Shown here: positions 20,842 to 34,189 of the stretch, in pieces
How the letters are laid out: each line of letters begins with the position of its first letter
Numbering within the stretch: the stretch's first letter is position 1
Assembly (NCBI GenBank): GCA_963575745.1
Contig: CAUYUJ010018567.1
Span: 137,112-201,111, forward strand
Direction of reading: 5' to 3'
DNA: 64,000 nt
From: Prorocentrum cordatum
Lineage: Eukaryota > Sar > Dinophyceae > Prorocentrales > Prorocentraceae
The notes under the pieces: generated by a model
Told to the model about the DNA's origin: nothing
What the model saw: the letters and a program-made list of their open reading frames with translations, nothing else
The model's database searches: none
Position numbers and translations under genes: made by a program

Positions 20842-23800
20842 GGGACTCGTAGAGCTTCCTGACAATATATAATGTGGAACGAAAATTGCAGAGAACGAAT
20901 AGTTTTTCAGCCCAAGCGATTTCAGACCTCTCGATGCAACAGCCGAACGCCCCCCGATGCTTCTGGATTCTCTTCTGCACGAGCTCTGTAGCTCTTCTAC
21001 AGCCCGAGTTACGTGCGTTAGTCGACAGCACCTCTCAAGATGACTCGAACAAAACAAATAGTTTGGCAGACCCAGCTCGAGTATCAGACCGAGTTCAGAC
21101 CTCTGAATGCGACAGGCGGACGCGTCTGATGTCTCCGAATCGATTTCTGTGATTACCAGCCCTGCAGCCCCCCTACAGCCCGAGTTAAAGTGCAGAAAGC
21201 CGACAGAATCTTTCAGGATGACTCGAACAATACGAGCAGATTCGCGGATTTAGTTCGGGCAGCAGACCGAGTTCCGAGCTCTGGATTCCAGAGGCGGACG
21301 CGCCTGATGTCTTTAAATCGATTGCTGTCACCACCAGCACTGTAGCCCCAGTACAGCCCGAGTTAAGTGCAGAAAACCGACAGCACCTCGAAACATGACT
21401 CGAACAATACGAACAGTTTCGCGATTCTGGATCGGACAGCAGACCGAGTCCAGAGCTCTGGGTTCAACAGACAAACGCGATTGATGATTCTGAATCGATT
21501 TCTGTAAGTATCAGCTCTGTAGCTGTCCTATAGCTCGATTTAAATACAGATAACCGAGAGGGCCTGTCGAGATGACTCGAATAATACGAATAGGTTTGCG
21601 GACCTAGCTCGGCTAGCAGACCGAGTTCAGACCTCTGGATGCAACAGACGAACGCGCCTGATCATTCTGAATCGATAAGGTGTGCTTACCAGCTCTGTAG
21701 CTGTCCTATATCTCGAGTTAAGTCCAATATACCGACAGCGCGTATCAAGATGACTCGAAACGGCCGATCCCGCCGCAATTGCTTTTTGGCAGTAAAAGGT
21801 ACCCGATCGAGCTGAGATCAAGATGGCGAGCGGGAGTAAGATCGAATATCACGAAAAAAATAGAGCTCAAACGAATGGTTGAATTTTTCTTGCCAACTAG
21901 CTCTCCAGCGCCCCGGACTTACTCTTAGCTTCCAGCAATAACTTGCTAAGGGAAGCTCTACGAGTTACTAGCTCCACCCCGCGCCGGAATTCCTCTAGCT
22001 CATCGATGTCGAAGAGCTCTACGAGGTACTCGTAGAGCTTCCTGACAATAATAAATGTGGGAGGAAAAAAAGCAGAGAACGAACAGTTTTTCAGCCCAAG
22101 CAATTTCAGACCTCTCGATGCAACAGCCGAACGCCCCCGATGCTTCTTGATTGTCTTCTTTGCGAGCTCTGTAGCTCTCCTACAACCCGAGTTACGTGCG
22201 TAAATCGACAGCACCTCTCAGGATGACTCTAACAAAACGAAGAGTTTGGCAAACCAGCTCGAGTATCAAACGAGTTCAGACCTCTGAATGCGACAGGCGG
22301 ACGCGTCCCATGTCTGCGAATCGACCCCTGTGATTAGCAGCCCCGCAGCCCCCCTACAGCCCGACTTAAGTGCAGAAAACTGACAGCACCTCTCCGGATG
22401 ACTCGAACAATAAAATAGTTTCGCGGACTTAGTTCGGGCAGCAGACCGAGTTCCGAGCTCTGCATTCGACAGGCGGACGCGCCTGATCTCTTCAAATCGA
22501 TTCCTGTGACCACCAGCACTGTAGCCCCCCCAGCCCGAGTTGAGTGCAGAAACCCGACAGCATCTCTCAAGATGACTCGAACAATACGAATAGTTTCGCG
22601 ACTCTAGATCGGGCACCAGACCGAGTTCAGAGCTCTGGATTCAACAGACAAATGCGACTGATGATTCTGAATCGGTTTCTGTAAGTATCAGCTCTGTAGC
22701 TGCCCTATATCTCGATTTAAATACAGATAACCGAGAGGGCCTGTCGAGATGACTCGAATAATACGAATAGGTTTGCGAACCTAGCTCGGCTAGCAGACCG
22801 AGGTCAGACCTCTAGATTCCACAGGCGAACGCGCCTCATCATTCTGGATCGATTAGCCGTGCTTACCAGCTCTCTAGCTGTCCTGAAGGCCGAGTTATCT
22901 TCAGAAAACCGTCATCGCGCGTCAAGATGACTTGAAACGGCCGATCCCGCCTGCCCGCTTTTTGACAGTAAAAGGTACCCGATCGAGCTGAGATCAAGAT
23001 GGCGAGCGGGAATAAGATTGAATCTCATGGGCAAAAATACTACAGCTCAAACGAATGGTTGAATTCCGAGAAGAAAATTTTCAACCGACCGAAAGTCACC
23101 AAAAGTTCCGTCGAGATTTTTCTTGCCAACTAGCTCTCCAGCGCCCCCGAATTACTCTTAAGCTTCCAGCAATAACTTGCTAAGGGAAGCTCTACGAGTT
23201 ACTTTACTGTCGGACGTGCCATAACCCACTACAGGTGCGAAAAATCTGCTTTCTCAAAATGAATTGTCAAATATCTTTCAAATCTTTGCAAAACTGACCC
23301 CAAATCACCACATTGTCTCTTAAGGTCGGGTCGGCCAACTAGCTCCACCCCGCGCCGGAAATCCTCTAGCTCATCGACAACGACGAGCTCTACGAGGCAC
23401 TAGCCAAGGGAAGCTCTACGAGTTATTTTTCTGGCCAACTAGCTTTCCAGCGCCCCGGAACTGGCGCCCGCGGTGAACCGTCAACCTGATCACCGCCGGG
23501 AACCTGCTAGAGCTCCTAGCACGCGTAGGAGTGCTCAGCATCAAAAGAGAGGGCTTTTCGAAGCATTTCTCGAAAAAGAGATATGTCTTTTTTCATGTCG
23601 ACATAAAGTTGGTTTCGCCAAGTGTTTTGATAGTAAGAGTGCATCTAGAGAGCTCATATCAAGACGCAAAGGCCCTCATAGTCGTCTGCAGGTGCGAAAA
23701 ATCTGCTTTCTGAAAATAAATGGTCAAATATCTTTCAAATATTCGCAAAACCACCCAAAAGTTGTCACTTTGTCCGTCGGGGCCGGGTCGGCCAACTAGC

Positions 23801-26800
23801 TCCGCCCCGCGCCGGAATTCCTCTAGCTCATCGATGTCGAAGAGCTCTACGAGGTACTAGCTCTCCAGCGCCCCGGAACTGGGCGCCGGCGGTAAACCGT
23901 CAACCTTTCTTACCGCCGGGGGACTCGTAGAGCTTCCTGACAACATACAATGTCGAAAAAAATTGCAGAGAACGAATAGTTCTTCAGCCCAAACGATTTC
24001 AGACCTCTCGATGCAGCAGCCGAACGCCCCTGATGCTTCTGAATTGTCTTCTGTACGAGCTCTGTAGCGCTCCTACAGCCCGATTTACGTGCGTAAATCG
24101 ACAGCAGCTCTCAAGATGACTCGAACAATACGAACAGTTTAGCAAACCTAGCTCGAGTATGAGACCGAGTTCAGACTTTCGAATGCGACAGGCGGACGCG
24201 CCTGATGTTACGAATCGATCTGTGATTCCCAGCCCTGCAGCCCCCCAATACAGCCCGAGTTAAGTGCAGAAAACCGACAGCACCTCTCAAGATGACTCGA
24301 ACAGAACGAATAGAACAGCAGACCGAGTTCGAGCTCTGGACTCGACAGGCGGACGCGTCTGATGTCTCCAAATCGATTCCTGTGACTAGCAGCACTGTAG
24401 CCCCCTTACAGCCCGAGTTAAGTACAGAAAACCGACAGCACCTCTCAAGATGACTCGAACAATACGAATATTTTCGCGATTCTAGATCGGGCAGCAGACC
24501 GAGCTCAGAGCTCTGGATTCAACAGACGAACGCGACTGATGATTCTGAATCAATTTCTGTAAATTTCAACTCTGTAGCTGTCATATAGCTCGAGTTAAGT
24601 GCAGAAAATTGAAAGCGCCTCTCAAGATGATTCGAATAATACGAATAGGTTTGCGGACCTAGCTCGGCTAGCAGACCGAGTTCAGACCTCTGGATGCAAC
24701 AGACGAACGCGCCTGATCATTCTGAATCGATTAGCTGTGCTTACCAGCTCTGTAGCTGCCCTACAGCTCGAGTTAGGTGCGAAATACCGACAGCGCGTAT
24801 CAAGATGACTCGAAACAGCCGATCCCGCCCGTGTGCTTTTTGGCAGTAAAAGGGACCCGACCGAGCTGAGATCAGATGGCGAGCGGGAATAAGATCGAAT
24901 ATCACGGGAAAAAATACTAGAGCTCTAACGAATGGTTAAGCTGGCGCCGGCGGTGAACCGTCAACCTGATCACCGCGGGATCCTCGTAGAGCTCCTTTCA
25001 CGCGTAAGAGTGCTCAGAGCCGGAAGAGAAAGCTTCTGGAGGCATTTCTCGAAAAATTGAACATGAGTTTTTTTCATGTCGAGATGAAGTTGGTCCCCCC
25101 AAGTGTTTCAATAGTAAATGTGTGCCTACAGAGCTCATATCAAGACGCAGAGACCCTCATAGTCGTTTACAGGTGCGAAAAATCTGCTTTCTCAAAATAA
25201 ATGGTCAAATATCTTTCAAATCTTAGCAAAACCAACCAAAAATTGTCACATTGTCCTTCCTGGTCGGGTCGGCCAACTAGCTCCATCCCGCGCCGGAATT
25301 CCTCTAGCTTATCGATGCCGAAGAGCTCTACGAGGTACTTGGTAGCTTCCAAAACCCGGAGAGAGAAGAGACCCTTCGGGGACGGGAAAAAGGAATATTT
25401 TTCCTGGAGGGCTCTGGGAAGCCCCCCTGCAGCGCCGCTGAAGCGCATATATTTCAAATATTCGCAAAACCACCCAAAAATTATCAGTTTGTCCGTTCTG
25501 GTCAGGTCCTCTAGCTCTCAGAGAGCTCTCCGGGAACTAGCTCCACCCCGCGCCGGAACTGGGCGCCGGCGGTGAACCGTCAACCTTCCTTACCGCCGGG
25601 GGACTCGTAGAGCTTCCTGAGCATATATAATGTCGAAAAAATTGCAGAGAACGAATAGGTTTTGAGCCTAAACGATTTCACACCTCTCGATGCAACAGCC
25701 AAACGCCCCTCATGCTTCTGGATCGTTTTCTGTGCGCACGAGCTCCGTAGCTCTCCTAAAGCGCGAGTTACGCGCGAAAATCGACAGCACCTCTCAAGAT
25801 CACTCGAACAATACAAACAGGTTCGCGAATCTAACTCGAGTATCAGACCGAGTTCAGACATCTGAATGCAACAGGCGGACGCGCCTGATGTCTCTTGAAT
25901 CGATTCCTGTGATTACCAGCCCTGCAGCCCCCCCTACAGCCCGAGTTAAGTGCAGGAAACCGACAGCACCTCTCATAATGACTCGAACAATACGAATAGT
26001 TTCGCAGACCTAGTTCCGGCAGCAGACAGAGTTCGGAGCTCTGAATGCGACAGGTGCGCGCGACTGATGTCTCTGAATCGATTCTAGTGATTACCAGCCA
26101 TGCAGCCCCCCATACAGCTCGAGTTAGGTGCAGAAAACCAACAGCACCCCTCAGGATGACTCGAACAAAACGAATAGTTTCGCGGACCTAGTTCGGGCAG
26201 CAGACCGAGTTCCCAGCTCTTGATTCGACAGGCGGACGCGTCTGATCTATCCGAATCGATTCCTGTGATTACCAGCACTGTAGCCTCCCTACAGCCCGAG
26301 TTCAGTGCAGAAAACTGTCAGCACCTCTCAAGATGACCTGCAGTAAACAGCACCTCTCATGATGACTCGAAAAATACGAATAGTTTTGCGGCCTAGCTCG
26401 GGCAGCAGACCGAGTTCAGAGCTCTGAATGCGACAGGCGGATGCGCCTGATTTCTCCCAATCGATTCCAGTGATTACCAGCCCTGCAGCCCCCTCAGTTC
26501 GAGTTAAGTGCAGAAGACGGACAGCACCTCTCAAGATGACTCGAAGAATACGAATAGTTTTGCGGACCCAGCTCGGGCAGCACACCGAGTTCTGAGCTCT
26601 GGATTTGGCATGCGGACGCGCCTGATGTCTCCAAATCGATTCCTGTGAGTACGAGCCCTGTAGCCCCTCTACAGCCCGAGCTAAGTGCAGACAACTGACA
26701 GCACCTCTCAAGATGACTCGCACAATACGAATACAAACCACCGACAACCCGTATAAGGATGACTCGGAACAGCCGATCCCGCCGCGACGCTTTTTGGCAG

Positions 26801-29389
26801 AAATATTTACCCGATCGAGCTGAGATTAAGCAGGCGAGCGGGCATAAGATCGAATATGGTCAGAAGAAATACTAGATCTCAAACGAATTGTTGAATTTCG
26901 AGAACAAAGTTTTCAACCGACGAAAAGTCAGCAAAAGGTCCGTCGAGATTTTTATTGCCAACTAGCTCTCCAGCGCGCCGGAACTGGCGCCGGCGGTGAA
27001 CCGTCAACCTGGTCGCCGCCGGGAACCTCGTAGAGCTCCTTGCACGCGTTCAGAGTGCTCAGAGGTACAGCAGACAGCTTCTCCGAGCATTTCGAGAAAA
27101 ACACAGCATTTGAATTTTTCGGTGTCAACATGATGTCGGTTCCTCCAAATGTTTGGATAGCAAAACTCCCTCTAGAGAGCTGAGATGCTCACAGAAGAAA
27201 GTTTAGATACTAATGCTCGGAGTAAAAATTTGCTTTTTCAAAATGAATTGTCAAATACTGGGCGCCGGCGGTAAACCGTCAACCTTTCTTACCGCCGGAG
27301 GACTCGTAGAGCTTCCTGACAATATATAACGTCGTAAAGAACATTGCAGAGAACGAATAGGTTTTCAGCCCAAGCGACTTCAGACATCTCGATGCAACAG
27401 CCGAACGCCCCCGATGCTTCTGGATTACCTTCTGTACGAGCTCTGTAGCTCTCCTACAGCCCGAGTTACGCGCGTGAACCGACAGCACCTCCAAAGATGA
27501 CTCGAACAATACGAATAGTTTGGCAAACCTAGCTCGAGTAGCAAACCGAGTTCAGACCTCTGAATGCGACACGCGAACGCGTCTGATGTCTCAGCATCGA
27601 TTCCTGTGATTACCAGCCCTGCAGCCCCTACAGCGCGAGTTAAGTGCACAACACCGACAGCACCTCTCGGGATGACTCGAACAATACGAATAGTTTCGCG
27701 ACCTAGTTCGGGAAGCAGACCGAGTTCCGAGCTTTGGATTCGACAGGCGGACGCGCCTGATATCTCCAAGTCGATCCCTGTGACTACCAACACTGTAGCC
27801 CCCCTTCAGCCCGAGTTAATTAAGTACAGAAAATCGGCAGCACCTCTGAAGATGACTCGAACAATACGAATAGTTTTGCGAATCTAGAGAGCAGTACACC
27901 GATTATTCGGCAGGCGGACGCCTGATGTCTTCGAATCGATTCCTGTGAGTACGAGCCCTGTAGCCCCCCTACAGCCCGAGTTCAGTGCAGAAACTGTCAG
28001 TACCTCTCAAGATGACTCGAACAAGACGATTAGTTTCGCGAACCTAGCTCGGGCAGCAGACCGAGTTCAGACCTCTAGATGGAACAGACGAACGCGCCTG
28101 ATGATTCGCAATCGATTTCTGCCAGAATGACCTCTGTAGCTGCCCTACAGCTCAAGTTAAGTACAAAAAACGACAACGCGTACCAAGATGACTCGAAACA
28201 GCCGATCCCGCCGCGATGCTTTTTTGCAGTAAAAGGTACCCGATCGAGCTGAGATCAAGATGGCGAGCGGACAATAAGATCAAATATGGCCAGAAAAAAT
28301 ACTAAAGCTCAAATGATTTGTTGAATTTCGAGATTGTCTTCTGCGCGAGCTCTGTAGCTCTCCTACAGCCCGAGTTGCGCGTAAATCAACAGCACCTTCA
28401 GAACTCTGGATTCAACAGCCACTAGTGATTCCTGAACAGATTCTGTGCGCATCAACTCTGTAGCTGTCCTAGCTCGAGTTAAGCCAGAAAAACCGAGAGC
28501 GTCTGTCAAGATGACTCGAATAATACCAATGGGTTTCCGGACCTAGCTCGGCTAGCAGACCGAATTCAGACCTCTGGATTCAACAGGCGAACGCGCCTGA
28601 TGATTATGAATCGATTAGCTGTGCTCAACAGCACTATAGCTGTCCTGAAGCTCGAGCTTTCTTGAACCCACAACGCGTATCAAGAAGACTCGAAATGGCT
28701 GATTCCGCCTGCGTGCTTTTTGGCAGCAAAAGGTAACCGATCGAGCTCAGCTCATCATGGCGAGCGGGAATAAGATCCAATATCACGATTAAAAGAAGAG
28801 TTTAAAAATTGTTCAATTTCGAGAAGAAAATTTCAACCGACCACTAGGCGTCGGCGGTAAACCGTCAAACTTTGTTACCGCCGAGGAACTCGTAGAGCTT
28901 CCTGACCGAATTCAGAGCTCTGAATGCGACAGGCAGACGCATCTAATGTCTCCGAATCGATTTCTCTAATTACCCTGCAGCCCTCTACAGTCTGAGTTGC
29001 ATCCAGAAAACCAAGAGTAACGCTCAGAATCACTCGAATAGTACGAAAAGTTTTGAGGACCTAGTTCGGGCAGGACGCGTCTGATCTTAAAATCGATTTC
29101 GCTGACAATAAGCACCCCCCTCAGCGCGAATTCAGTGAAGACAAATCTGAGAGCACTTCTCAAGATGACTCGTAGAGCTCTTCGGCATCGATAATAGTTG
29201 GCCTACCCGGCCGAGGCGCATAATGCGCAACTTTTGGGTGGTTTTTTTCGAAAATTCTAAAGATATTTGACCATTTATTTTGAGAAAGCAGATTTTTACG
29301 CCGAGCATTGGCATATAAACTCGTCTCTGGCAGCTCTCAGCTCTTCCGATGCATTTTTCCCACGAGTTGACTTCCGGGAACTGAGCGAA

Positions 29390-29640
29390 TGTATTTGTGT
29401 CTCTGTCTGTGCGTGTGTTTGTATCTGTCTGTGTGTCTGTCTCTCTCCCTCTCTCTTTCAATATCTGTGTGTATGTGTCTGTCTCTGTGTGAGTCTGTGT
29501 CCGTGTCTCTATCTGCGTCTGGCTTTCGTGTCTGTGTGTTTCTGCGTTTCTTTCTCTGTTTCTGTATGTCTGTGTGCTTGTGTCTGTGGGTCTGAGTGTT
29601 TTCCTCTCTTTGTGTCTTCATGTCTGTATGACTGGCTCTC
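29390..29640 (+). repeat. TG/CT-rich low-complexity tract
   Basis: About 250 bp made almost wholly of tgtctgtgtgtctctctc-like text with few A residues on the plus strand. Open frames in it encode only Cys/Leu/Val/Ser runs and are not genes. It lies at the edge between the satellite region and the following low-repeat DNA. Confidence 0.85.
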
Positions 29641-31098
29641 TGCAGGAAGCCGGGAATTTGTGTGGCGGCTGTTTTTGTGCATGGCAGTCCACTCACATTT
29701 CTGCTTCGGGGAATTTGTTGATGAAAAGGTGGAGCCCAAAAATGTCCCGTGGGAATTTATGATGGTATGACTCGTTTTCTACATTCCTCGCGTCAGAGGA
29801 ATAGGAAGATTTGTGCTTGCTCCAGAGATGTGTGGGATCAGCAAATCCACATATTAATCATACCGATCATCGGGTATTTGTTTGCTGGTGGGGTGATGTG
29901 TTGTGTAAGTAGGCGCAAACAAAACTATGCAGAAGGATAATATGAGGCAGTGGCTGTTCTGGATCCGATTACATATCCCAGACACAATGAAACGAGAGAA
30001 AAAGTGCTTTGCCACGAAAATGTGTGGGATCGGCCAGCCCTCGTCCGGCTATTTGTTTGCTGGTGGGATAATACGTGGGGGAAGCAAATGCAGAAACAAA
30101 AATGCGCAAAATCATGTTATTGTGTTGAACTCGTTTTTACATACGCGAATGCGTGGACCCTCACTGAAACGAGAAATTTTGTTCCAGACGGATATGTGTG
30201 CAGCACGAGATAAGCGCAGAAAGGGAAATATAATAACCTAGCTCGGCTCACAGATCAACTACAAAGAATATATACGCACGACGGACACCTTCCTGCAAAT
30301 ATGTGTGTTGTGTTCGGGCGATCTTTGGGAGTGACAGATAACAATTTGAAATGCTCTTTCGAAAATACTTTTGCACAAGACAGATATGTGTGTAGCACGA
30401 GATAAACGCATAAAGGGAAATATAACAACCTGGCTTGGCTCACAACTCCAAATACAAGGATATATACGGACGACGGACACCGTTTTTGAGAATATGTGTG
30501 TTGCATCATGGCACTCGGGCGAAATTCTATGGGAGTGAAAGATAATCATTGACGCAATTTGCGTGCATGCGCTCTGGCCAAGTGTGTGCCTTGCATGGAT
30601 CCTTCCCAGGTTGTGATAAGGGAAAAACAAAAGCACAATGTGACGCGTCAATGCGAAATGTGCATTGGTACAATTAAAGGAAATCAGAGAATGCGCATCA
30701 TCGGATAACACCTCTGTTCAAAAACTTTGTGTGCGGACAAAGACTGAGCCTGCACAGACTATGTGAAAATGCCGACTCGGCGATATGTTTATGGCTGCAG
30801 GAAAGGAAAGTGTAGATGTGCGTGCATGCCTCTCTCATAGTGTGTGAGGTTTGCCGCAGATCACAGAAGCTATAGTGTGCGCGAAATATCCTGCCAGGGG
30901 GAACGTCCAGGACGCAGGGAAATGTGTGCACAGGAATGGTAGTGCGGTTGTTGCGCTTGTGTGAAAGTGGGACTCGCTGACATAGTTAAAGGGATTCAAC
31001 TCACATAGTTTATTTCCCAAGCCTGTTCAAACATTCTGCTCGAACACAGACCGGTGATCGGCGAGTTCAAACAGTAGCTTTGAAACTACACTCGGATT
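29640..31098. other. Gene-poor stretch with degenerate direct repeats
   Basis: No convincing coding region is seen. Two partly duplicated segments are visible: tatttgtttgctggtggg recurs at about 29875 and 30050 after tgtgtgggatc; and tatatacg-acgacggacacc with aatatgtgtgttg recurs at about 30270 and 30460. These look like old duplications. The 3' end of the zinc-finger/nuclease gene follows at 31099. Confidence 0.6.
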
Positions 31099-31971
31099 TC
31101 ACAAGTTGTAGTCGCAATATAGCGCAGTCTCAGCAGGCACGACATATTGGCGCAAGCGATCGTCATAAGCGGTTTCGCGCACTACGTCGGGTAGCTCCCC
31201 CGAAGAACGACGATAAAAAAGATAAACAACAGTCACTTGATTTTGTGGCACATAACTCAGCATACGATGTATGACATCCTGTCTCTGCTCCTGGGTCGGC
31301 TTGACGACATGCCCGTTCTGTGCATAACAGTCTGGGTTGTAGCGCACGATTAGAATCTTCTTGTCAGGGCTTGCGCGCGAAAGCTCTGCGATGATCGCTA
31401 GCAGCCTCGCACACTCAACCTCTGTTGGAATACTCACGTGCATTTTCTCGTCGACCTCCCAAAGCAACCACCACGGCATCTGCCGAAACATGAAGTCTAC
31501 ACGTGCTCTCTTCCTGGGTGCGTTGTGCTCTAACAGCCTATCGAAAGTGACTGTGTGCTCCCTCACATATGCCATCTTCATCTCGTCGAAGGTGCGGGCG
31601 AGCTGTTCTTCTCTCCTCTTTCGTTTTGGCCGACCACCGTCATGCATGGCTTTTACGTGCATATCAATCTCGAAGCGGCGTTTCGCCGTGAAGGAACAAT
31701 GCGGACAAGAGAACGGTTTATCATCGGTGTGCAATCGCGTTCGATGTTCGTCTAGAGAGCGTTTATGTTGTGTAGTGAAGTCGCACAGGTCACATTTAAA
31801 CCATCGGCTCGGTGCGTGATACTCACGTATGTGCAAATTCCTGTTCGAGATCGTCTTGAACTTCCTGCAACAGATAGGGCACTCATACTTCGCCACGTCG
31901 TGGACAAGAGCATGTTTCCTGAGCCAAGCTGGGCACTGAGCCACATATGCGCATTGCGAACACTTCCACAT
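31099..31971 (-). CDS. C2H2 zinc-finger protein with NCLDV-type nuclease-like C-terminus
   Basis: 290 residues from the ATG at 31969-31971. At least four C2H2 or C2H2-like fingers lie in the first 125 residues (WKCSQCAY, YECPICCRKF, FKCDLCDF, FSCPHCSF). The C-terminal domain has RVDFMF, then LLWEVDEKMH (about residue 170), an ECARLL helix and ILIVRYNPDCY (about residue 209). That D...E-x-DE-x-x-H...RYNPD layout is one I associate with nuclease-like proteins of giant viruses and algae (PD-(D/E)XK-like); the assignment is by motif only. The ATG follows the SWIM ORF stop by one base. An upstream GTG extension would add 16 residues but no complete finger. DNA binding with targeted cleavage is inferred. 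Confidence 0.75.
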   Translation of the reverse strand: MWKCSQCAYVAQCPAWLRKHALVHDVAKYECPICCRKFKTISNRNLHIREYHAPSRWFKCDLCDFTTQHKRSLDEHRTRLHTDDKPFSCPHCSFTAKRRFEIDMHVKAMHDGGRPKRKRREEQLARTFDEMKMAYVREHTVTFDRLLEHNAPRKRARVDFMFRQMPWWLLWEVDEKMHVSIPTEVECARLLAIIAELSRASPDKKILIVRYNPDCYAQNGHVVKPTQEQRQDVIHRMLSYVPQNQVTVVYLFYRRSSGELPDVVRETAYDDRLRQYVVPAETALYCDYNL

Positions 31972-31972
31972 T

Positions 31973-32362
31973 TTACTTTGTGTTGCAGTCTTCGAACGAC
32001 AATTCGCACACTGCGCCACCGACTACGTCAGGTGCGTTACAAAGGAATTCCAGGAGGCTTTCTTGGTCCTCCGGTTCCCAACACAATTCACATAACGCGC
32101 CTTCGTCGACGCCCATGAGGCGGAGACAAAAACATATATGCTTGCAAAGGACATCTCCTCCTCTCCAAATATAATCCTCACATGTGCACGTTGGAGGCCA
32201 TAGATCAATGTTTTCTTGAATCTGCACTTTGTACTCATCACACTGTGTTCCCAGTACGGTGAAGATGAGGGAGTCTTCTGTGAAATTCAATTCCGTGCAG
32301 TGGATGTCATGATCTCTCGACCTCTTTGCGCGCGTTGCCTGCCACTCGCATAGCGATTCCAT
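31973..32362 (-). CDS. SWIM zinc-finger protein
   Basis: 129 residues from ATG 32362, beginning MESLCEW. The central CTCEDYIW...LCKHI gives the C-x-C...C-x-H ligands of a SWIM domain, known from MuDR-type transposases, bacterial helicase partners and plant and viral proteins, where it binds DNA or protein. The remainder is acidic. Its TAA stop (31973-31975) is followed by one A and then the ATG of the C2H2/nuclease ORF. The pair is therefore either dicistronic or one gene broken by a frameshift. A TTG-initiated extension of 16 codons upstream is possible. Confidence 0.65.
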   Translation of the reverse strand: MESLCEWQATRAKRSRDHDIHCTELNFTEDSLIFTVLGTQCDEYKVQIQENIDLWPPTCTCEDYIWRGGDVLCKHICFCLRLMGVDEGALCELCWEPEDQESLLEFLCNAPDVVGGAVCELSFEDCNTK

Positions 32363-33290
32363 TTTCCATACACAGTGCGCGCTGCGAACACCCGTGGAAC
32401 GAGTACACAAACGCTTATCTCAGATCTATGTCATCGTCGTCGCGCATTATTATTATTTTAGATTTGTTCCTCCGTCGGTTTTGTGGGGAGCGAATTAACT
32501 TCTCGGTGTCCCGCACAGACACAGCCCTATTCTGAACCTTATTAGCGACGACACAATTTTGATTTTCACCTCCAGCCCTTGCCTTTCGGCTTCGTGGACC
32601 CAGTGCAATTGTCTTCGTTCCTTCGTCCATTTAACTATCAGCAATATCTTCTACTCTACTGGTCTCCATTTCATCATCATGGTTAGTGTCGAGATTGGTA
32701 TCATTGGCAAGCGTTTCTACGGTGTGCTTATGTTCCTCTCCCTTTGGTCTCGCATCTCTTGCTTACGGCCTCATAATACTGCTTACGCTGCTCTTCATTC
32801 ATTCGTAGAACCGACTTTCCACAAGGGCATAGCATATGGTGTGACACGACGATTTTAATTGCATTCATTTATAATGTCACCAGAAATACGATACGTACGA
32901 TGCAAGCATATACTTCTCATACTCCAATCCTCGCGAGTTATATACTATTTCGCTGCAGGCACACCTTGCTCAAAAAAGTGACCCATGTGGTGTGTTTTTA
33001 CAGAGAGATCCGTTTGGGGGAAGCTCAACGTGGGCATGAGCAGGACCAATTTTAGAAACCGCGCCAAAGCTGTGCGGAATGCATACACATGAGTACCACC
33101 TGTAGATACAACGATACGGCACCTGTAGATACAACGATACGGCACCTGTAGATCTGATGCTGCTTGGGGGATGGGAAGCAGGCAGGTAGTTCACCACTAC
33201 CATGTGAGAAGGCGCAAGTATCTATGATAGAAGGTACTACCATGTGAGCGCTCTACAACCTATTTCCTGGAGCTGAGTTCATTGGAGATG
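32363..33290. other. Intergenic, no clear gene
   Basis: A 59-residue plus-strand frame from the ATG near 32679 contains a hydrophobic stretch but resembles nothing I know. A 23-bp direct repeat (cacctgtagatacaacgata and on) occurs twice at about 33096-33145. Nothing else is recognised. Confidence 0.5.
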
Positions 33291-33293
33291 GTG

Positions 33294-33830
33294 AGTACGC
33301 TACAACGTACACATGGGTACACGACTTTTGAAACTCTTTCCCTGGGCAAGGCGCATCGTATACTAAACGGTGGGTACAACGTATACATGGGTACACGACT
33401 TTAAAAACACTTTCCCTGGGCAAGGCGCATCGTATGCATCGTATACTAAACGGTGGGTACAGGGCACAGCGCTCTGCAAACTATTTCGCTGGGGCTATTC
33501 CCTCTCCATATGGTCTGGGCATTGAAACGGTGGGTACAAGGTACAGCGCTCTGCAAACTACTCCCCCCGGAGCTCTGTGCCGTTTCATCTTCTGGAGGAT
33601 AGCGCGCGCAAGCAGTCTCTGGCAGTGGGTACAGGGTACAGCGCTCTGCAAAACTATTTCCCTGGGATTCTTCCCTCTCCCTATGGTATGGGCATTGAAA
33701 CGGTGGGCACAGGATACGGCGCTCTGCAAAACTATTGGCCTCGGGCTCTGGGCATCCGATGGTCTGGGCGTTGAAAATGTGGGTACGGGGTACACCACTC
33801 TGCAAAACTATTTGCATGGGGGCACGTTCA
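33294..33830. repeat. Two adjoining minisatellites (about 83 and about 76 bp)
   Basis: 33294-33440 contains two copies of a unit with acatgggtacacgactt and ccctgggcaaggcgcatcg. 33450-33830 contains five diverged units with gtgggtacagggtacagcgc, tctgcaaaactatt and tctgggcattgaaac. Both families share gtgggtac, so they may be one expanded lineage. They lie on the left flank of the AT-rich patch. Confidence 0.8.
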
Positions 33831-33916
33831 TTTACTCCGCGATGGGGCTTCATAAGCAAAGAAGTATGGACTTGCTGCAAGAACTTACTCAGGATGATAG
33901 AGCAGAACACAATTAC

Positions 33917-34085
33917 ATATAAAATAACAATGAAAATAATAAGATAATCTAGAAAATAAGAAGATATATGTATTAATATTTAATAATAGTAAATCTAGTA
34001 TAAGATAATATACTTATAAAAATATAGATATACTATACTACAACATAATATAAAATAATGATGTTACAATAGAATACATTAATGT
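33917..34085. other. AT-rich patch
   Basis: About 170 bp consisting nearly only of A and T (aataataagataatct, tattaatatttaataat), in sharp contrast to the roughly 50 percent GC around it. It lies between two tandem-repeat arrays and 0.9 kb downstream of the D5-type helicase gene. Such a patch beside iterated repeats resembles a DNA-unwinding element, but a replication role is inference only. Confidence 0.6.
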
Positions 34086-34189
34086 TTTCAGTGATTTGCT
34101 AGAACGCCTCTTAAGTTTTCATCATCCTATTGTCTGCATTGTCAACCGCTTCCGTCAACCGCTCCCGGCCAGAAAGTTTCAGAGCGCTG

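Larger units (their letters stand above)
19161..29190. repeat. Satellite mosaic, block 4 (longest)
   Basis: Ten kilobases of the same modules without a credible gene. M1 hairpin modules lie near 20540, 23465, 24945 and 26990. M3 hairpin modules lie near 20810, 23885, 25565, 27265 and 28855. Long runs of the 175-180 bp module occur at 21040-21600, 22190-22800, 24110-24700, 25800-26730 and 27490-28130. The modules occur in a similar order several times, suggesting duplication of larger blocks. Open frames such as the 60-residue frame with EFGDRVELVGE are repeat-borne. Confidence 0.9.

Noticed and set aside
29389-29770. Open frames of 68-167 residues rich in Cys, Leu and Val
   Set aside because: They lie in a TG/CT low-complexity tract and have no recognisable domain.
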